Positions 11,801-23,690 of a DNA stretch of 64,000 nt are shown here, piece by piece. Source of the DNA: Sympetrum striolatum (taxonomy: Eukaryota > Arthropoda > Insecta > Odonata > Libellulidae). Location of the stretch: the NCBI GenBank assembly GCA_947579665.1, contig CANPUZ010000077.1:1-64000 (forward strand), given 5' to 3'. Position 1 is the first letter of the stretch, and each line of letters begins with the position of its first letter. Below the pieces are notes generated by a model. That model was not told the DNA's origin. It ran no database searches and saw only the letters and a list, made by a program, of their open reading frames with translations. Position numbers and translations under genes: made by a program.

Positions 11801-14429
11801 TTAATCTTATGTTTAACTGCAGTTATTCAATGACGCTGATTGCTATTTTCCAAACGAGAGCTGGACATAACTCGGATGGTTTCCATAATTCCATATTTAT
11901 TACTTATATACCATAATTCGGAAGGTTCTTCATTGCTTGAAGTTGCAGTATTAGATTTCTAAGTATCGAAATACGTTTTGAAGTACATTTATGTCTTGTA
12001 GCAATATGGTTCCTTCTTTTCCCCTTCATCTCGACTGGCCATCAGCTGACACTAACTTAACTTGTTTGTGTAACTCGTTATAATTTAATCAGATAAAACT
12101 ACTAATACACTTTCTTATCAATTATCAGAAGCCCTTTTGAAATTTGTTGCTGGCATTCACCCCGCCCTTATAGAGTTAGGCTGTTATCCATAAGCATAGA
12201 TATTAGATCACATTCTGTAGATAAATAGTCTATCGCAGGTTTTCTGTGAACTTAAACTCAATTTGAAGAATATTATTCAGGCTCTATGTAAGCCGTTTTA
12301 GATAGAACTAGCCCATGTGATACGATCAATTAAAGGTTTTCGCGATCCATATAATTTGTTGATATTTGCTAATATCGTTCCGAAACTCTTTTACACATGT
12401 TTGTTGAAGAATAGCCGATGTTTGAGAAAGGAACCTTAGCCGTAGTGAAACAGATGTCAATTGATTTTGTGCGTGAAAGTGATTTTCATGGGCAGAGGTG
12501 GGCTTCAGTCCTCAAGCCGCTCTTTCCAAAATTCGAACACCTCGTTACAGCTACGAATTGTTCTAATTATTCGTTTTTGTACCTTTACCACAAGAATTGA
12601 TGTTAAAATGGAATCTGAAACCTTTATTTTGTGATTGCATGCTTTATCATATTATTCAATCGACGACGCTGTCGTTCCACACAACTCTTCGCAACTCAAG
12701 TGCATATGGTAAAGCATGCTCTTATATTAATATATATTCGCTGGCGAAGCAACGATTGGAATGAAATGGAATAGCAGAAGAGTCTAGGCAATTTCTTCAC
12801 CTTTTCAGAGCATTTTATGGTCGTTGAGTCAATTCTCTGCATCTCAATCGTTTATTAATCATGTGCTTACGAGTTTCAATGATTATTCCGGTATCCTGAT
12901 GTCTCCATTTAACTTTATTCGCTCTATCGTATTTTTTGAACAAGGAGCTGGAGACAGTAACCGCCGACATAAGATAAATATATATTGCGCTCTGTCATGC
13001 GTTAGGATATGAAAAGCCCATCACATAAAAAAGATATATTGATATAGATTTTAATTGGGTAATCGTATCTATTAGAGTGTAATTTCATATTAAAACTATC
13101 TCTTAAACTAAATTCTTAAATTCTTTCATAAGATATCGTTCTTGAATATTATGAACCTGAGCTTCAGAACTTCACAATTCTTAGCATCTCTTTCAATTCT
13201 TTTCCTTTTCTACCTACTTAATTTAGGTAACGTGCCTTTCCCCATAAGTCACTAATAAACGCATACCTTTCCGCGTTTACTCGTAATATCTATAAAAGGA
13301 AAAGGTAGCATGTTTTACTAGTAACAGCCATAGCATGAGAATTATCGATATAAATAATTAACTCGAAGTTTAGATAAAATTCTAAGATGATATTCATTGG
13401 GAGACGTTGATATTACGCTATCACTAAACTAGTCATAGTTGAGCACTTTATTTCGGGAGCCATGATATTTTTCGATTTGGCTTCTTGCTTTGCTTCGTGA
13501 GTCATTAGCTTGAACTTTCGCTTTCCCGCCTCGTTCTAAATCTAAAGAGAAGTGAGAAGTGAGAGTTACCTGCATTTATACACAAGGATGTTTTAGCTTT
13601 CCCTTTCCGTTCATTTTTCGGTGAAATTCTTCTCAAAATTAGCGAGCAGTATTTTGTGAAGAGTTTCGTTTATCTCGATGTTTTGCTTCAACGACCTTTG
13701 ATTCTCTCGCTTTGGATTTCATTGTTCAAGGCGATGTATAACCTGTCAAACCAAGGAATTTAAAGTACATTTCATTGTATTACTACAGCATAAACAAGCA
13801 TAAGCGTATAAACTTTAAGTAATATCATCCTTATGTACTGATTTAATATGTTGTTCAAGTTAACTTACTATCACTCGGATGGGCACTATAAAAGTAGGAA
13901 AATTAATATTTCTGATCTCTTTTTATCATTCCGTTTTACTTTGAGGGAAATGAAGTTTATAAAGTTTCATCATAACCCAATCCCAATTCGGACCAATCAA
14001 ATACCTTTGACATTAATTCACTGGAATCAGAACGTCATGCAGATCATAATCGTGCTAATTGTGCAGTTCTTCTATACGTGGACTTGATTGTTTTTGATTG
14101 AGTTGCGTCCCAAGATGTTCCATCGAAGGAAGCATTGATCAAGTACTACATTCACCATTCACAGACCTTCACTCGATATAAAACGTTGTATGTAAATAAT
14201 ATTCAATTTATTTTTATTCGATTCACGAAAAATATTAGCATAATGATATATTTGTAAAGTTATTTAACTTTGAGTTATAACGTAACCATGGGGAGACGAG
14301 AAATCTACGTGGTTTATTATCAAGGAGTTAAAAATTAATATAAATTGACTTTGAATTGTTTTTCGGTTGATTAAATGTTATTTCGGTGGTGATTATAATT
14401 AATGAAACTTATGAACACTAGGGGGTAGA

Positions 14430-14462
14430 CTCCCTCCTTCCTGATCCCATGGAAGGAGGGAG
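14430..14462. repeat. Purine/pyrimidine hairpin beside the right-arm SINE
   Basis: CTCCCTCCTTCC (14,430-14,441) pairs with GGAAGGAGGGAG (14,451-14,462) around a 9-base loop. It is the partner of the hairpin at 2,771-2,803. Confidence 0.7.
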
Positions 14463-14470
14463 GGGGGAGA

Positions 14471-14605
14471 GGCTCCCGGATAGTCACGTGGACAGCGCGT
14501 TTGTCTTTGGTTAAAGCGGTCCGGGTTCGATTCCCAGTGAGAGCCAACGCGCGAAAAGACTTAAGCTGTCGAAGCACTTTTAGCAGTGTTACTAATACTA
14601 CAACA
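14471..14605 (+). mobile_element. tRNA-derived SINE in the right arm
   Basis: The head at 14,471-14,545 begins GGCTCCCGGATAGTCACGTG, carries the B-box GGTTCGATTCC and ends GAGAGCC. The tail contains AAGCTGTCGAAGCACTTTTA and ends in a CTACAAC-like stretch. The same head and tail occur at 62,371-62,499, defining a SINE of about 130 bp. It is the inverted partner of 2,628-2,762. Confidence 0.8.
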
Positions 14606-14939
14606 TCTAGGAGGGGTAATATTACTCGCGTGTTAAGTTACATTATTTTCTCCGGTATTCCTCAACGGTCTGAGACATTAAAAAATCTACTACTCTATCG
14701 TAGAAAAGCGAAAAGGATGGCGAATGGAAAATATAAAACATCGAGTACAATTTGAATAAATTGTACAATAAATTATATACTCAAATATACTACTAAAGTA
14801 ATAACTTACTAAGTAAGTACTAAGTTAAGAATAAGCTCAAATAGTCGTTACAATCAAACAAATGTTTGAGTAAAGTGTCCTGCTTTATTATGATCGTTAT
14901 TATTACTATAATATTAGTGTATTTTTGGATTGACACAGG

Positions 14940-16170
14940 TTTTATGTTTCCAAATACTATTTTATTATCGGTTTCCTTATTTTTTCTTTAGATTCGCTTT
15001 CGGAGCCTTCCTACATCTCCGAAGAGCAGAGTAAGAATACAGAGATACGAAGGAGAGAAATTCGTCCCAGGGATGGAATTCAAGATAAAATGAGTATAAT
15101 TTGAATCTAATTTTAATACTAGTCAAACACAAGTATAGAAAAGAGTGAATATTTTAATTAACATAGTGTTTAGGTAGCTTAGATAATGATTTATTAATTA
15201 TTTTGATATTTTTCTTCAGAATAACGCTCGGACCTTTTCTCAAACATGAAAAGGGCAGGAGTTCGAATGCAGGGATGTAATTTGGTACAGGGATGAAATC
15301 CAAAATACAATGAGTATAATTAGAATCTAATAATAAGACTACTCTTTTACAAGTATGGTAGATATTACGTTCTTTTAATTAACATAGTGTTTCGGCGGTT
15401 AGATAATGATTTATTAATTATTTTTATATTTTTTCTTCAGAATTACTCTCGGACCTTTTCTCAAACATGGAAAGGCAGGAGATCGAATCCAGGGATGCTG
15501 CGAAGAGTCATTTGGACCAGGGAAGGAATTCACAATACCTTGAGTATAATTCCAATCTAATTCTAAGACTAATCTTTTACAATTGTGGTAGATAGTGCGT
15601 TATCATAATTAACATAGTGTTTCGGCGGTTAGATAATGATTTATTAATTATTTTTATATTTTTTCTTCAGAATTACTCTCGGACCTTTTCTCAAACATGG
15701 AAAGGCAGGAGATCGAATCCAGGGATGCTGCGAAGAGTCATTTGGACCAGGGAAGGAATTCACAATACCTTGAGTATAATTCCAATCTAATTCTAAGACT
15801 AATCTTTTACAATTGTGGTAGATAGTGCGTTATCATAATTAACATAGTGTTTCGGCGGTTAGATAATGATTTATTAATTATTTTTATATTTTTTCTTTAG
15901 AATTACTCTCGGACCTTTTCTCAAACATGGAAAGGCAGGAGATCGAATCCAGGGATGCTGCGAAGAGTCATTTGGACCAGGGAAGGAATTCACAATACCT
16001 TGAGTATAATTCCAATCTAATTCTAAGACTACTCTTTTACAAGTATGGTAGATAGTGCGTTATCATAATTAACATAGTGTTTCGGTGGTTAGATAATGAT
16101 TTATTAATTATTTTCATATTTTTTCTTCGGAAATTCGCTCGCACCTTTTCTCAAAAATGGAGGGGCGAGG
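14940..16170. repeat. Tandem array of a ~230-bp satellite unit
   Basis: The block around ATTACTCTCGGACCTTTTCT recurs near 14,991, 15,221, 15,441, 15,671, 15,901 and 16,130, giving a period of 219-230 bp and about five copies with partial units at the ends. Units starting at 15,441 and 15,671 are virtually identical, while the outer ones are more diverged, as expected if the array expands from the middle. Every unit contains TTAACATAGTGTTT and an AT-rich block. No coding frame spans a unit. Confidence 0.9.
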
Positions 16171-17533
16171 CGAGGTTTTCATCGGATTTTATTTACAGTA
16201 TCAAAAATTAATTTGTATAATCGAATTTTATTTTGCCTTTGTAAGTAGAGTTATACCTATAAGATGCTCGATTTTTCCCAAAGCTTTCGAAAAGTTAACT
16301 GCTAAATTTAATTCGTAAATACTTACGTTTGAACCATTTTTTTTGAGCATGATAATGTGGGTTTTAGGGATAGTTCATCACATAATTTCTATTCTCAGGG
16401 TCTTATTGGCCCTACTGCAAAGGTTCCGCCTCCGAGATTCTTAGTTTGGTTTGCACCTTAAATTTTATTTGCGAAATGTCTGAAAAAAAATTAATTATGA
16501 TGGAATCATACATTACGAAAATCTGGGTAAGCTATATACTGATGTATTATTTCATCTCTATCTTCCACTGGATAAACAATTTGCTCTAATTTGTTTCGCT
16601 AAAACGCGCATAGTATTAATTTAGTATGTTTTTAAATAAATACATACATTACATGGGTCAATACACGTATCATTGTTAAGAGTATTCAGTAAAGAGTCTT
16701 ACTTATTTAATTTCAGATGAGGTAGTAGAAATGTATTAGTTTAAGATGGGGATTCTCTGATTAATGACCCACCCTGAATTTACTTTTTGTGTACATTAAT
16801 AACATTGCGTTATAACAGACTGTTGTGCTTTGCTGAGTCTCCGCTTATGCGATAAAAGATTTAAGTACTGGAAAATGTGTGCCATTGACTAAGTTTCGTA
16901 TTTGGTTAATCATACTGTTATTATTTTTCTCGGAGGACGGCGTCGGGGACGGAGTTGTGCTGCTACGGCGGGGGACGGCATCGTGACTAATTTAAGATTG
17001 GAAGAATAAAATAAAAACTACCTTGTGAAATAAAATCCGTGACTTTTGAAGTGAACTGAAGTTTGTCCGTGCAGTGCACATTCCAATCATGTAATTACAT
17101 TCTAAACTATTTAATGAACAATTCAGTGTATCTTTATCTATGTGTACTATTTGAAGCTTTTCCAACATGTATTCTTCAATGTGACTAATGGTGATGCAAG
17201 GTTAAAAATTATTTTTTAAACTTGTTTTGTGTATTTATTCGGTGTTTATTATAACACGTAAGATGAATAAAAAGTGAAATATGATCTTTTTCTTCCCAGC
17301 CAAAATATATTTTCAGTCATGTAGAGTTTAAAAATTGTAAGGCCAGAACTTGTATAGTATCCCATTACTAGAATTGTATATAAAACGAATATAAAAATGA
17401 CGATGCACCCTGAACAAAATTAACTATTGCTGAATGTTTAGATTTCTAAGGAAGTGTAACGAAGGATGTGTGCATTTTATATATTCTGTACCTTTTAATT
17501 GTATTGCTGATACTTAACCTCTGAATAAATATC
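16171..17533. other. No gene recognised
   Basis: AT-rich sequence without a plausible exon, terminal repeat or similarity to other parts of the window. A short GC-rich patch at about 16,930-16,985 has repeated GGGGACGG-like words. Confidence 0.6.
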
Positions 17534-19878
17534 ATGGGGAAATGGGAGAGAAGGTAGAGGAGGGAGGAGGTTGATTAAGAGAGCGATGGCAAGGAGTGAG
17601 GGGTACGTGAGGGGAGGGATGGTATAGAATAAATGGGTTGGGAATTAAGAGGTTGGCTATAGAGTGGGAATGGAGAGAGTGGGAAGTAAGAGGGTGGGAA
17701 GGGAGAGGGTGGGAAGGGAGTGGGTGGGAAGTAAGAGGGTGGGAAGTAAGAGGGTGGGAATGGAGAGGGATATAGTGGGAAGAGAGAGTGGGAGGTGGGT
17801 AGGGAGAGGGTGGGAAGGGAGAGGGTGGGAAGGGAGAGGGTGTGAAGGGAGAGGGTGGGAAGGGAGTGGGTGGGAAGGGAGTGGGTGGGTAGGGAGAGGG
17901 TGGGAAGGGAGAGGGTGGGAAGAGAGAGGGTGGGAAGGGAGAGGGTGGGAAGGGAGAGGGTGGGAAGGGAGAGGGTGAGAAGGGAGGGGAAGGGTTGGGA
18001 AAGGGTGGGTAGGGAGACGGTGGGTAGGGAGAGGGTGGGAAGGGAGGGGAAGGGTTGGGAAAGGGTGGGTAGGGAGAGGGTGGGTAGGGAGAGGGTGGGA
18101 AGGGAGAGGGTGGGTAGGGAGAGGGTGGGTAGGGAGAGGGTGGGAAGGGAGTGGGTGGGTAGGGAGAGGGTGGGAAGGGAGAGGGTGGGAAGGGAGAGGA
18201 CGGGTAGGGAGAGGGTGGGAAGGGAGAGGGTGGGAAGGGAGAGGGTGGGAAGGGAGACGGTGGGAAGGGAGAGGGTGGTAAGGGAGAGGGTGGGTAGGGA
18301 GAGGGTGGGAAGGGAGTGGGTGGGTAGGGAGAGGGTGGGAAGGGAGGGGAAGGGTTGAGAAAGGGTGGGTAGGGAGAGGGTGGGTAGGGAGAGGGTGGGA
18401 AATGAGAGGTAGGGAAGGGAGAGGGAGGGAAGGGAGAGGGTGGGAAGGGAGAGGGTGGGAAGGGAGAGGGTGGGAAGGGAGAGGGTGGGAAGGGAGAGGG
18501 TGGGAAGGGAGAGGGTGGGTAGGGAGAGGGTGGGTAGGGAGAGGGTGGGAAGGGAGAGGGAGGGAAGGGAGGGGGAGGGTTGGGAAAGGGTGGGAAGGGT
18601 GAGGGTGGGAAGGGAGAGGGAGGGAAGGGAGGGGGAGGGTTGGGAAAGGGTGGGTAGGGAGAGGGTGGGAAGGGAGAGGGTGGGAAGGGAGAGGGTGGGA
18701 AGGGAGAGGGTGGGAAGGGAGAGGGTGTGTAGGGAGAGGGTGGGTAGGGAGAGGGTGGGAAATGAGAGGTAGGGAAGGGAGAGGGAGGGAAGGGAGAGGG
18801 TGGGAAGGGAGAGGGTGGGAAGGGAGAGGGTGGGAAGGGAGAGGGTGGGAAGGGAGAGGGTGGGAAGGGAGAGGGTGGGTAGGGAGAGGGTGGGTAGGGA
18901 GAGGGTGGGAAGGGAGAGGGTGGGAAGGGAGAGGGTGGGTAGGGAGAGGGTGGGTAGGGAGAGGGTGGGAAGGGAGAGGGAGGGAAGGGAGGGGGAGGGT
19001 TGGGAAAGGGAGGGAAGGGTGAGGGTGGGAAGGGAGAGGGAGGGAAGGGAGGGGGAGGGTTGGGAAAGGGTGGGTAGGGAGAGGGTGGGAAGGGAGAGGG
19101 TGGGAAGGGAGAGGGTGGGAAGGGAGAGGGTGGGTAGGGAGAGGGTGGGTAGGGAGAGGGTGGGAAATGAGAGGTAGGGAAGGGAGAGGGAGGGAAGGGA
19201 GTGGGTGGGAAGGGAGAGGGTGGGAAGGGAGAGGGTGGGAAGGGAGAGGGTGGGAAGGGAGAGGGTGGGAAGGGAGAGGGTGGGTAGGGAGAGGGTGGGA
19301 AGGGAGAGGGTGGGAAGGGAGAGGGTGGGTAGGGAGAGGGTGGGTAGGGAGAGGGTGGGAAGGGAGAGGGAGGGAAGGGAGGGGGAGGGTTGGGAAAGGG
19401 TGGGAAGGGTGAGGGTGGGAAGGGAGAGGGAGGGAAGGGAGGGGGAGGGTTGGGAAAGGGTGGTAGGGAGAGGGTGGGAAGGGAGAGGGTGGGAAGGGAG
19501 AGGGTGGGAAGGGAGAGGGTGGGTAGGGAGAGGGTGGGTAGGGAGAGGGTGGGTAAGGAGAGGGTGGGAAGGGAGAGGGTGGGAAGGGAGAGGGAGGGAA
19601 GGGAGGGGGAGGGTTGGGAAAGGGTGGGAAGGGTGAGGGTGGGAAGGGAGAGGGTGGGAAGGGAGAGGGTGGGTAGGGAGAGGGTGGGTAAGGAGAGGGT
19701 GGGTAGGGAGGGGAAGGGTTGGGAAAGGGTGGGTAGGGAGAGGGTGGGTAGGGAGAGGGTGGGAAGGGAGAGGGTGGGTAGGGAGAGGGTGGGTAGGGAG
19801 AGGGTGGGAAGGGAGAGGGTGGATAGGGAAAGGGTGGGAAGGGAGAGGGAGGGAATGGAGAGGGTTGGAAGGGAGAGG
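17534..19878. repeat. 15-bp G-rich minisatellite, about 2.3 kb
   Basis: About 150 copies of a unit close to GGGAAGGGAGAGGGT, with common variants carrying GGGTAGGGA or an extra GGGGAGGGTT segment. All guanine runs are on the plus strand, so four GGG runs separated by 1-3 bases recur throughout, the pattern of intramolecular G-quadruplexes; the purine-only tracts could also form triplexes. There is higher-order structure: the marker AATGAGAGGTAGGGAAGGGA recurs near 18,401, 18,761 and 19,166, that is 360 and 405 bp apart (24 and 27 units). Because the unit is a multiple of three bases and lacks stops, long frames appear on both strands (up to 783 codons on the minus strand); these are a by-product of the repeat. 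Confidence 0.95.
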
Positions 19879-20805
19879 CCCATAGAGCTCGTTTTCGCTT
19901 TTCTCCCGCTAAAATGATATAAATATTACTGGTTTTGTTAAAACCGGAATTCAATTCGTTTAATCCGGAATAATTTTTTGAGAACGCATTGAGAATTTAT
20001 TCCAGTATTCAAATGATGTTTGTTTATAGCAACGTGAATATTTACGTATATTATCGTGGAGTAAACGGTTTTTGATATTTAATGAAAATGATATTCTGAT
20101 AAATTCAAGAGATTGTCTGTACTGCACAACTTGGTGAGTTGATGGCGTTACCGACTTTGATTACAAATATCATCTATTTTCAACATTTCAATTTATTTTA
20201 TGCCTTTGACGAGACTGAATTTCATTTTTAGGTCTTCTTCAGTTGAATATGTGTTCTCATTGAGATTAGCGAGATGCAAAGTGTGTAGTAGCACATAATT
20301 TAGCTTATCTTACTCCGAACAGAAAAGGAACTGTGATAATATATTTTCTCATGTACCGAATTAAAGTAATGTAGGAAAAATAGTAAAATGAAACATATAA
20401 GTACGATACATAAATTGATCCCATTTGTGAAGAATTTATTTAAACAGCCTTTTTGTTCAAACACAACAACGTGTGAACGGGTACAGCTAGTTGGTACTAT
20501 ATAAGACAATTAGAATGTCCTAGGGATTTTACGATTAACTCCCGTGAGGAAATAAAAAGCAGATAAATACTTGCGGTTAGATTTTCTCTCCTTGGTGGAG
20601 CACGAATCTGGAGTTTTCGCGACATTGAAAGCGTCTAGTCCACTCAAACAAAAAGGCCATACATATGCGCTCTACAGACCATTTAACTCTTCTCGACAAG
20701 TTTGGCGAAATCGAATGAAAATATAAAATTGAATGCATGTAAGAATAATCAAAATATTACGATCATATGGCGTGATTTTCATTGTCTAGACGACAACTTT
20801 AAAAA
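19879..20805. other. No gene recognised
   Basis: AT-rich sequence between the minisatellite and the dispersed repeat at 20,806. No exon-like or repeat-like structure was recognised. Confidence 0.55.
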
Positions 20806-21653
20806 AATCTGATGTGGCCAGCACATGACTTTCTCCATGTATAAGATATAAATATTTATCTACAACAGTATTTTCGAACTCTATATTCAATCTAAACTTG
20901 GAAGATAAGTGATTAATTTATATATTATTATCTTTTACGTCACAAACATTATAAATAATGTTTTTCAGGAGATGATCGATAAAAACGATGAAAAAGGCCT
21001 TTCGCCTACAGCACCCACAAAGTACATAATCAGCAACTTCCGGTTTATCAGTATTTCATGAATAACTCCTAAACAATTAGTGATACAAAAATATGTTTCC
21101 TACAAAAGTTATAGTAAATAATATTTTCTAAAACCTTTAAAAATAATAGTATATACCTAAATATCATATTTATGGAGATATTTTGAAAACCGGAAATGAG
21201 CTTTGAAGAATGAAGCTCGACTTCCGGTTAATCGATTTACTCCAAAAACTAATCAAATCTAACGACACCAACCAAAGTTCTATATATGAAATTTAGTGTT
21301 GATACAACGAATGGTTCTCATGTTAGAGCGCCCACAAAGTACATAACAGCTACTTCCGGTTTATCGGTATTTCACGAATAACTCCTAAACAACCGGTTAT
21401 ACAAAAATATGTTAAATACAAAAGTTATAGTAAATTACGTTATCTAAAACTTTTATATGTAATACTATATACCTATATATCATATTTATGGAGATATTTT
21501 GAAATCCGGAAATGAGCTTTGATGAATGAAGCTCGACTTTCGGTAAACCGATTCACTCTAAAAACTAATCAACTCTGACAGCACACACCACAGTGCTATG
21601 TATGAAGTTTGGTATTGATACGACTAATAGTTTTCAGGTTAAAGCGCCCACTA

Positions 21654-21654
<1 letters not shown>

Positions 21655-21745
<91 letters not shown>

Positions 21746-21748
21746 ACA
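21655..21748. repeat. (CA)n microsatellite
   Basis: About 47 CA dinucleotides with two TA interruptions, inside repeat X. Confidence 0.97.
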
Positions 21749-21910
21749 GACATCATTCCGAAAATGGTCAAAACGTGTTCTAGGGACCCCAAAACATGTA
21801 TTTCCGTTGAAATCTCGAAGTCGAATTTTTTCATGAAAACAATACTTTCTCTATACTACGTATATTTACTTTGTACTTGTACTTGTCTCAATCTCGCCCG
21901 AATAAAGCCG

Positions 21911-21912
<2 letters not shown>

Positions 21913-21943
<31 letters not shown>
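21913..21943. repeat. (ATT)n microsatellite
   Basis: About ten ATT units, 10 bases after an AATAAA; it looks like the 3' tail of repeat X. Confidence 0.9.
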
Positions 21944-21945
<2 letters not shown>

Positions 21946-22614
21946 GGAGAAAGTAAAAATAGAAGAAATCACGATGTTTCGAATGTATTAAACGATTGCA
22001 GAAATGCTTCTAAAATGTTTATGAGTAAAATCGCTAATAGCTCGTCAACATTTCATCGACCTATTCTGTAAGACAAAGGCGACCACAATGACACTCATGT
22101 TGATGATAAATTTCAGAAAACACAATAAATCTAAGCATGAAGAGAGAATTGGTATTGAGCTGACGGAAATGAAAGATATTCAGGTTTTATAAATCATTAT
22201 TCAAATGTGGATTTCGATGGCTTCAACGAAAAATTAATATCGATCATGAATGGTTTAAAAGAGAAGAACTGATTACCAACAGAAGCTTTACGAAAATTAC
22301 ATCGGTTCAGAACTACTTGACGAAGTAAACGAAATTTTAGTGCCAGCAAAGACCAAACGTGATCTCGAAGACGCATTGGTTGAGGGAAATAATTGGAAGA
22401 ACAACTTTTGGTCATTCTTTCTCTAGACTATTAGAGGGGCTTAGAGGATAGATAAGGGAATTATGTTATTACACCCCCTCACCATACGCCACTGGTGACT
22501 AGCTCTAAATCATGCATAAGTAAATTAAGAGAGAATTAAATGAATCGTATATAGATGGATTTGTACGTCCCTTCAAAACAGTACAGATACAGTCGCAAAA
22601 GGATTCAAGGGAGC
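21946..22614. other. No gene recognised
   Basis: No gene seen. The segment ends in the sequence that flanks the piggyBac-like element; the short frame crossing 22,555-22,776 reads into that element and is not credible. Confidence 0.5.
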
Positions 22615-22618
22615 TTAA

Positions 22619-23566
22619 CCCTAGAAGGGTATCGCTATTTTTTTTACCTGTTCGGGGATCGCGGGGTGGAAAAACACCCCAATTTTCAAGGGCCCGTATC
22701 TCGGGCCCAGTATGACTTTGAGGATTCCATGAGAGCTCATCTTTTTCGTCTTTTGATCCAAAATTCAGGGAGCTAAACAGTTTTGGTTAAAAGTTTGAAG
22801 AGTCCGTGCAAATCGAACAAGAAGGGAATAAAACTTGAAAAACTAGCAAAAATGACAGTTTTCGTTAAAATTACGATATCTCAGTGAGTTTTTGACCAAA
22901 CTGAGTAATTCCAACGAGGTTCTAAAGGAGAGATACTATGTTTTAAGGGTATTATAGTGGATTTGGCCAATTCTCCGAAAAAGGTATTGATTTTGAGAAA
23001 TCAAATTGCGCAAATAGCAAAAACTTGAAAAATCGATTTTAGCGGCACAGATCGTCATAATGATAAAGAATTTCGTTCAAATTGGTAAAAAATATCTTTA
23101 TTTGGAACGATAGAGTACAATTATTGAGAAGGAATATCAAATTTAACACTGAAAATGAACACATCTTCCCTGTTCCACCTACGTCTTATTGGCCCTTCAT
23201 CCAATACCTCCTGTATACAGAACACTGTTTTGTGTGGTAGATTTTTCAATTCTTTCCTCCTCCGGATATGAGGATCTGTGACTCATTACTTACCCAAAAA
23301 GTGCAAAAAATACGAATATAAAAAGAACTTTAAAATGACGAAAACTATACACAAAAGGGAACGAGGGGTGAAAAACACCCCAGACGCACTTCAAACGTTC
23401 ACTGCTCGAGCTTCCACGTGATACTGACGCTGAGAGTGTGCTTCCTCTACTCTCAGACGTATGAATTATGGTTACGGTCCGGGGTCTTAAACGTAAGCCG
23501 TTTCTTTTTGCCGCGAGATTTAAACCGGTCTGGGGTGTTTTTTCACCCCGCGTTCCCGTTCTAGGG
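22619..23566. mobile_element. Non-autonomous piggyBac-like element (MITE) between TTAA sites
   Basis: The element begins CCCTAGAAGGG directly after TTAA (22,615-22,618) and ends CCCGTTCTAGGG directly before TTAA (23,567-23,570). Termini starting with CCCTAGAA and a duplicated TTAA are hallmarks of piggyBac transposons. Subterminal blocks are also related: GCGGGGTGGAAAAACACCCC near the left end, and a GGGGTG/CACCCC hairpin near the right end. At 948 bp with no transposase it must rely on a helper. It sits immediately beside the tRNA-like repeat that starts near 23,571. Confidence 0.85.
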
Positions 23567-23570
23567 TTAA

Positions 23571-23690
23571 GGAGAGCCGAGCGAACAGCGAGTACGGCTT
23601 CGGTGAACGTGGTCCTGGGTTAGATTCCCAGCCCACGTTCGATAGGACTTCGAGGCACTTCTAGCAATACTATCCAAAACATTAGTTCAA
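23571..23690 (+). mobile_element. Degenerate tRNA-derived SINE-like sequence
   Basis: A tRNA T-arm-like hairpin (CTGGG, loop TTAGATT, CCCAG) lies in a B-box-like GGTTAGATTCC. A tail block CTTCGAGGCACTTCTAGCA resembles the tail of the SINEs at 14,471 and 62,371. The head differs strongly from those copies, so it may be a separate subfamily. The piggyBac-like element lies immediately upstream. Confidence 0.5.

Larger units (their letters stand above)
8835..14837. repeat. Giant inverted repeat, right arm
   Basis: Reverse complement of 2,395-8,707, ending at AAGTTAAGAATAAGCT. No short direct duplication flanks the two outer ends, so a simple transposition is not supported. Most differences between arms are equal-length substitutions, which argues against an assembly or missed-adapter artefact. 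Within 10,380-10,550 there is an ATG-started frame after a CCAAT box and followed by a splice-donor-like GTAAGT; it is also open in the left arm, but in a region of very high arm identity, so this is weak evidence of function. Confidence 0.93.
20806..21945 (+). repeat. Dispersed repeat X with tandem ~317-bp subunits and microsatellite tail
   Basis: It starts near TCTGATGTGGCCAGCACATG, contains two tandem subunits (around 21,014 and 21,331; both with CACAAAGTACATAA and ACTTCCGGTTTATC), the start of a third running into a CA repeat, then a unique part and AATAAA followed by an ATT repeat. A polyadenylation-like signal and simple-repeat tail suggest a non-autonomous retroelement or the 3' end of a LINE. 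A second copy (25,857-26,213) is cut by the gypsy insertion. No family name is offered. Confidence 0.65.

Noticed and set aside
2395..14837. The palindrome as an assembly or missed-adapter artefact
   Set aside because: Arms differ mainly by equal-length substitutions in patches and by a 308-bp indel, unlike sequencing-error noise; still needs spanning reads.
17532..19954. Frames of 783 and 765 codons on the minus strand (Pro/Ser/Phe and Pro/His/Leu repeats) and several Gly/Arg/Glu-rich frames on the plus strand
   Set aside because: They follow from a 15-bp stop-free repeat being open in several frames on both strands at once; no start context, domain or non-repeat coding part supports a protein.
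21593..21991. Frames through the CA repeat (Thr/His repeats, Val/Cys repeats)
   Set aside because: Microsatellite translation artefacts.
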